A stretch of 7,147 nucleotides of DNA from Gemmatimonadota bacterium (GTDB lineage Bacteria; Gemmatimonadota; Gemmatimonadetes; Gemmatimonadales; Gemmatimonadaceae), in NCBI GenBank assembly GCA_003142495.1, contig PLMM01000032.1, positions 1,945 through 9,091 of the forward strand. Direction: 5' to 3'. The notes below the pieces were generated by a model. It ran no database searches and was not told the DNA's origin. It saw only the letters and a list, made by a program, of their open reading frames with translations. Made by a program: the position numbers and the translations under genes. The stretch's first letter is position 1, and each line of letters begins with the position of its first letter. Below are positions 7,054-7,147 of this stretch, one piece after another.

Positions 7054-7147
7054 TCGTCATTGCCGAAAGCAAACCGCCCGCGCACGAGGCACGGACGGCG
7101 AGGAAAAGCTCAGTCGCACAGTATATGGATGATAGCCTGGGCCGTGT

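Noticed and set aside
7120..7125. TATACT on the - strand, a possible -10 box for ppk1, 66 bases before its ATG
   Set aside because: It matches 5 of 6 positions of the TATAAT consensus, but the -35 region falls at or beyond the window edge and the visible bases do not resemble TTGACA, so a promoter cannot be supported.
7125..7147. ATG 7125 or ATG 7129 on the + strand as the start of a divergent gene leaving the window
   Set aside because: Only about six or seven codons are visible, there is no well-spaced Shine-Dalgarno, and no protein similarity can be judged.
1..7147. A previously undescribed system hidden among the genes
   Set aside because: Every long reading frame with plausible codon use belongs to a well-known phosphate or polyphosphate family, and no stretch over 100 bases is left unexplained.

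Overview
This window is a compact phosphate-handling locus from a GC-rich bacterium (roughly two thirds G+C by eye, GC-rich third codon positions, long empty shadow frames). In order on the + strand it holds the 3' end of pstC, then pstA, two consecutive different pstB genes, phoU, and an exopolyphosphatase/pppGpp phosphatase (ppx/gppA family) with a C-terminal HD domain. A full-length polyphosphate kinase gene (ppk1) lies convergently on the - strand. The organism cannot be fixed from the sequence. The gene content, GC richness and paired pstB genes would fit a soil-type lineage such as Gemmatimonadota, Acidobacteriota or a deltaproteobacterial group, but that is a weak inference.

Layout: 1-135 pstC tail; 132-1058 pstA; 1090-1881 pstB copy 1; 1878-2696 pstB copy 2; 2693-3397 phoU; about 3378-4991 ppx; 4960-7053 (complement) ppk1; 7054-7147 a short ppk1 upstream region. 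Three of the five + strand junctions are 4-base ATGA stop/start overlaps and one is a 31-base gap, so pstC to phoU reads as one translationally coupled operon. Its promoter, and any pstS, lie left of the window. The phoU/ppx junction is also overlapping, but ppx appears to lack an ATG, GTG or TTG at its conserved N terminus. The best-placed candidate start is CTG at 3378. No stretch longer than 300 bases lacks a gene.

How the genes work together: PstC and PstA form the inner-membrane channel of the high-affinity phosphate ABC transporter, PstB supplies the ATPase, and PhoU links transporter state to Pho-regulon signalling and restrains uptake. Ppk1 polymerises the gamma-phosphate of ATP into polyphosphate and Ppx hydrolyses it back to phosphate. 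Import, sensing, storage and remobilisation therefore sit side by side, with synthesis and breakdown convergently oriented and overlapping at their 3' ends.

I found no mobile element, RNA gene, CRISPR array or wholly unfamiliar system. The parts worth a second look are the non-canonical ppx start, the two divergent PstB types, the convergent ppx/ppk1 overlap, and a rare AGA codon that builds the phoU ribosome binding site.
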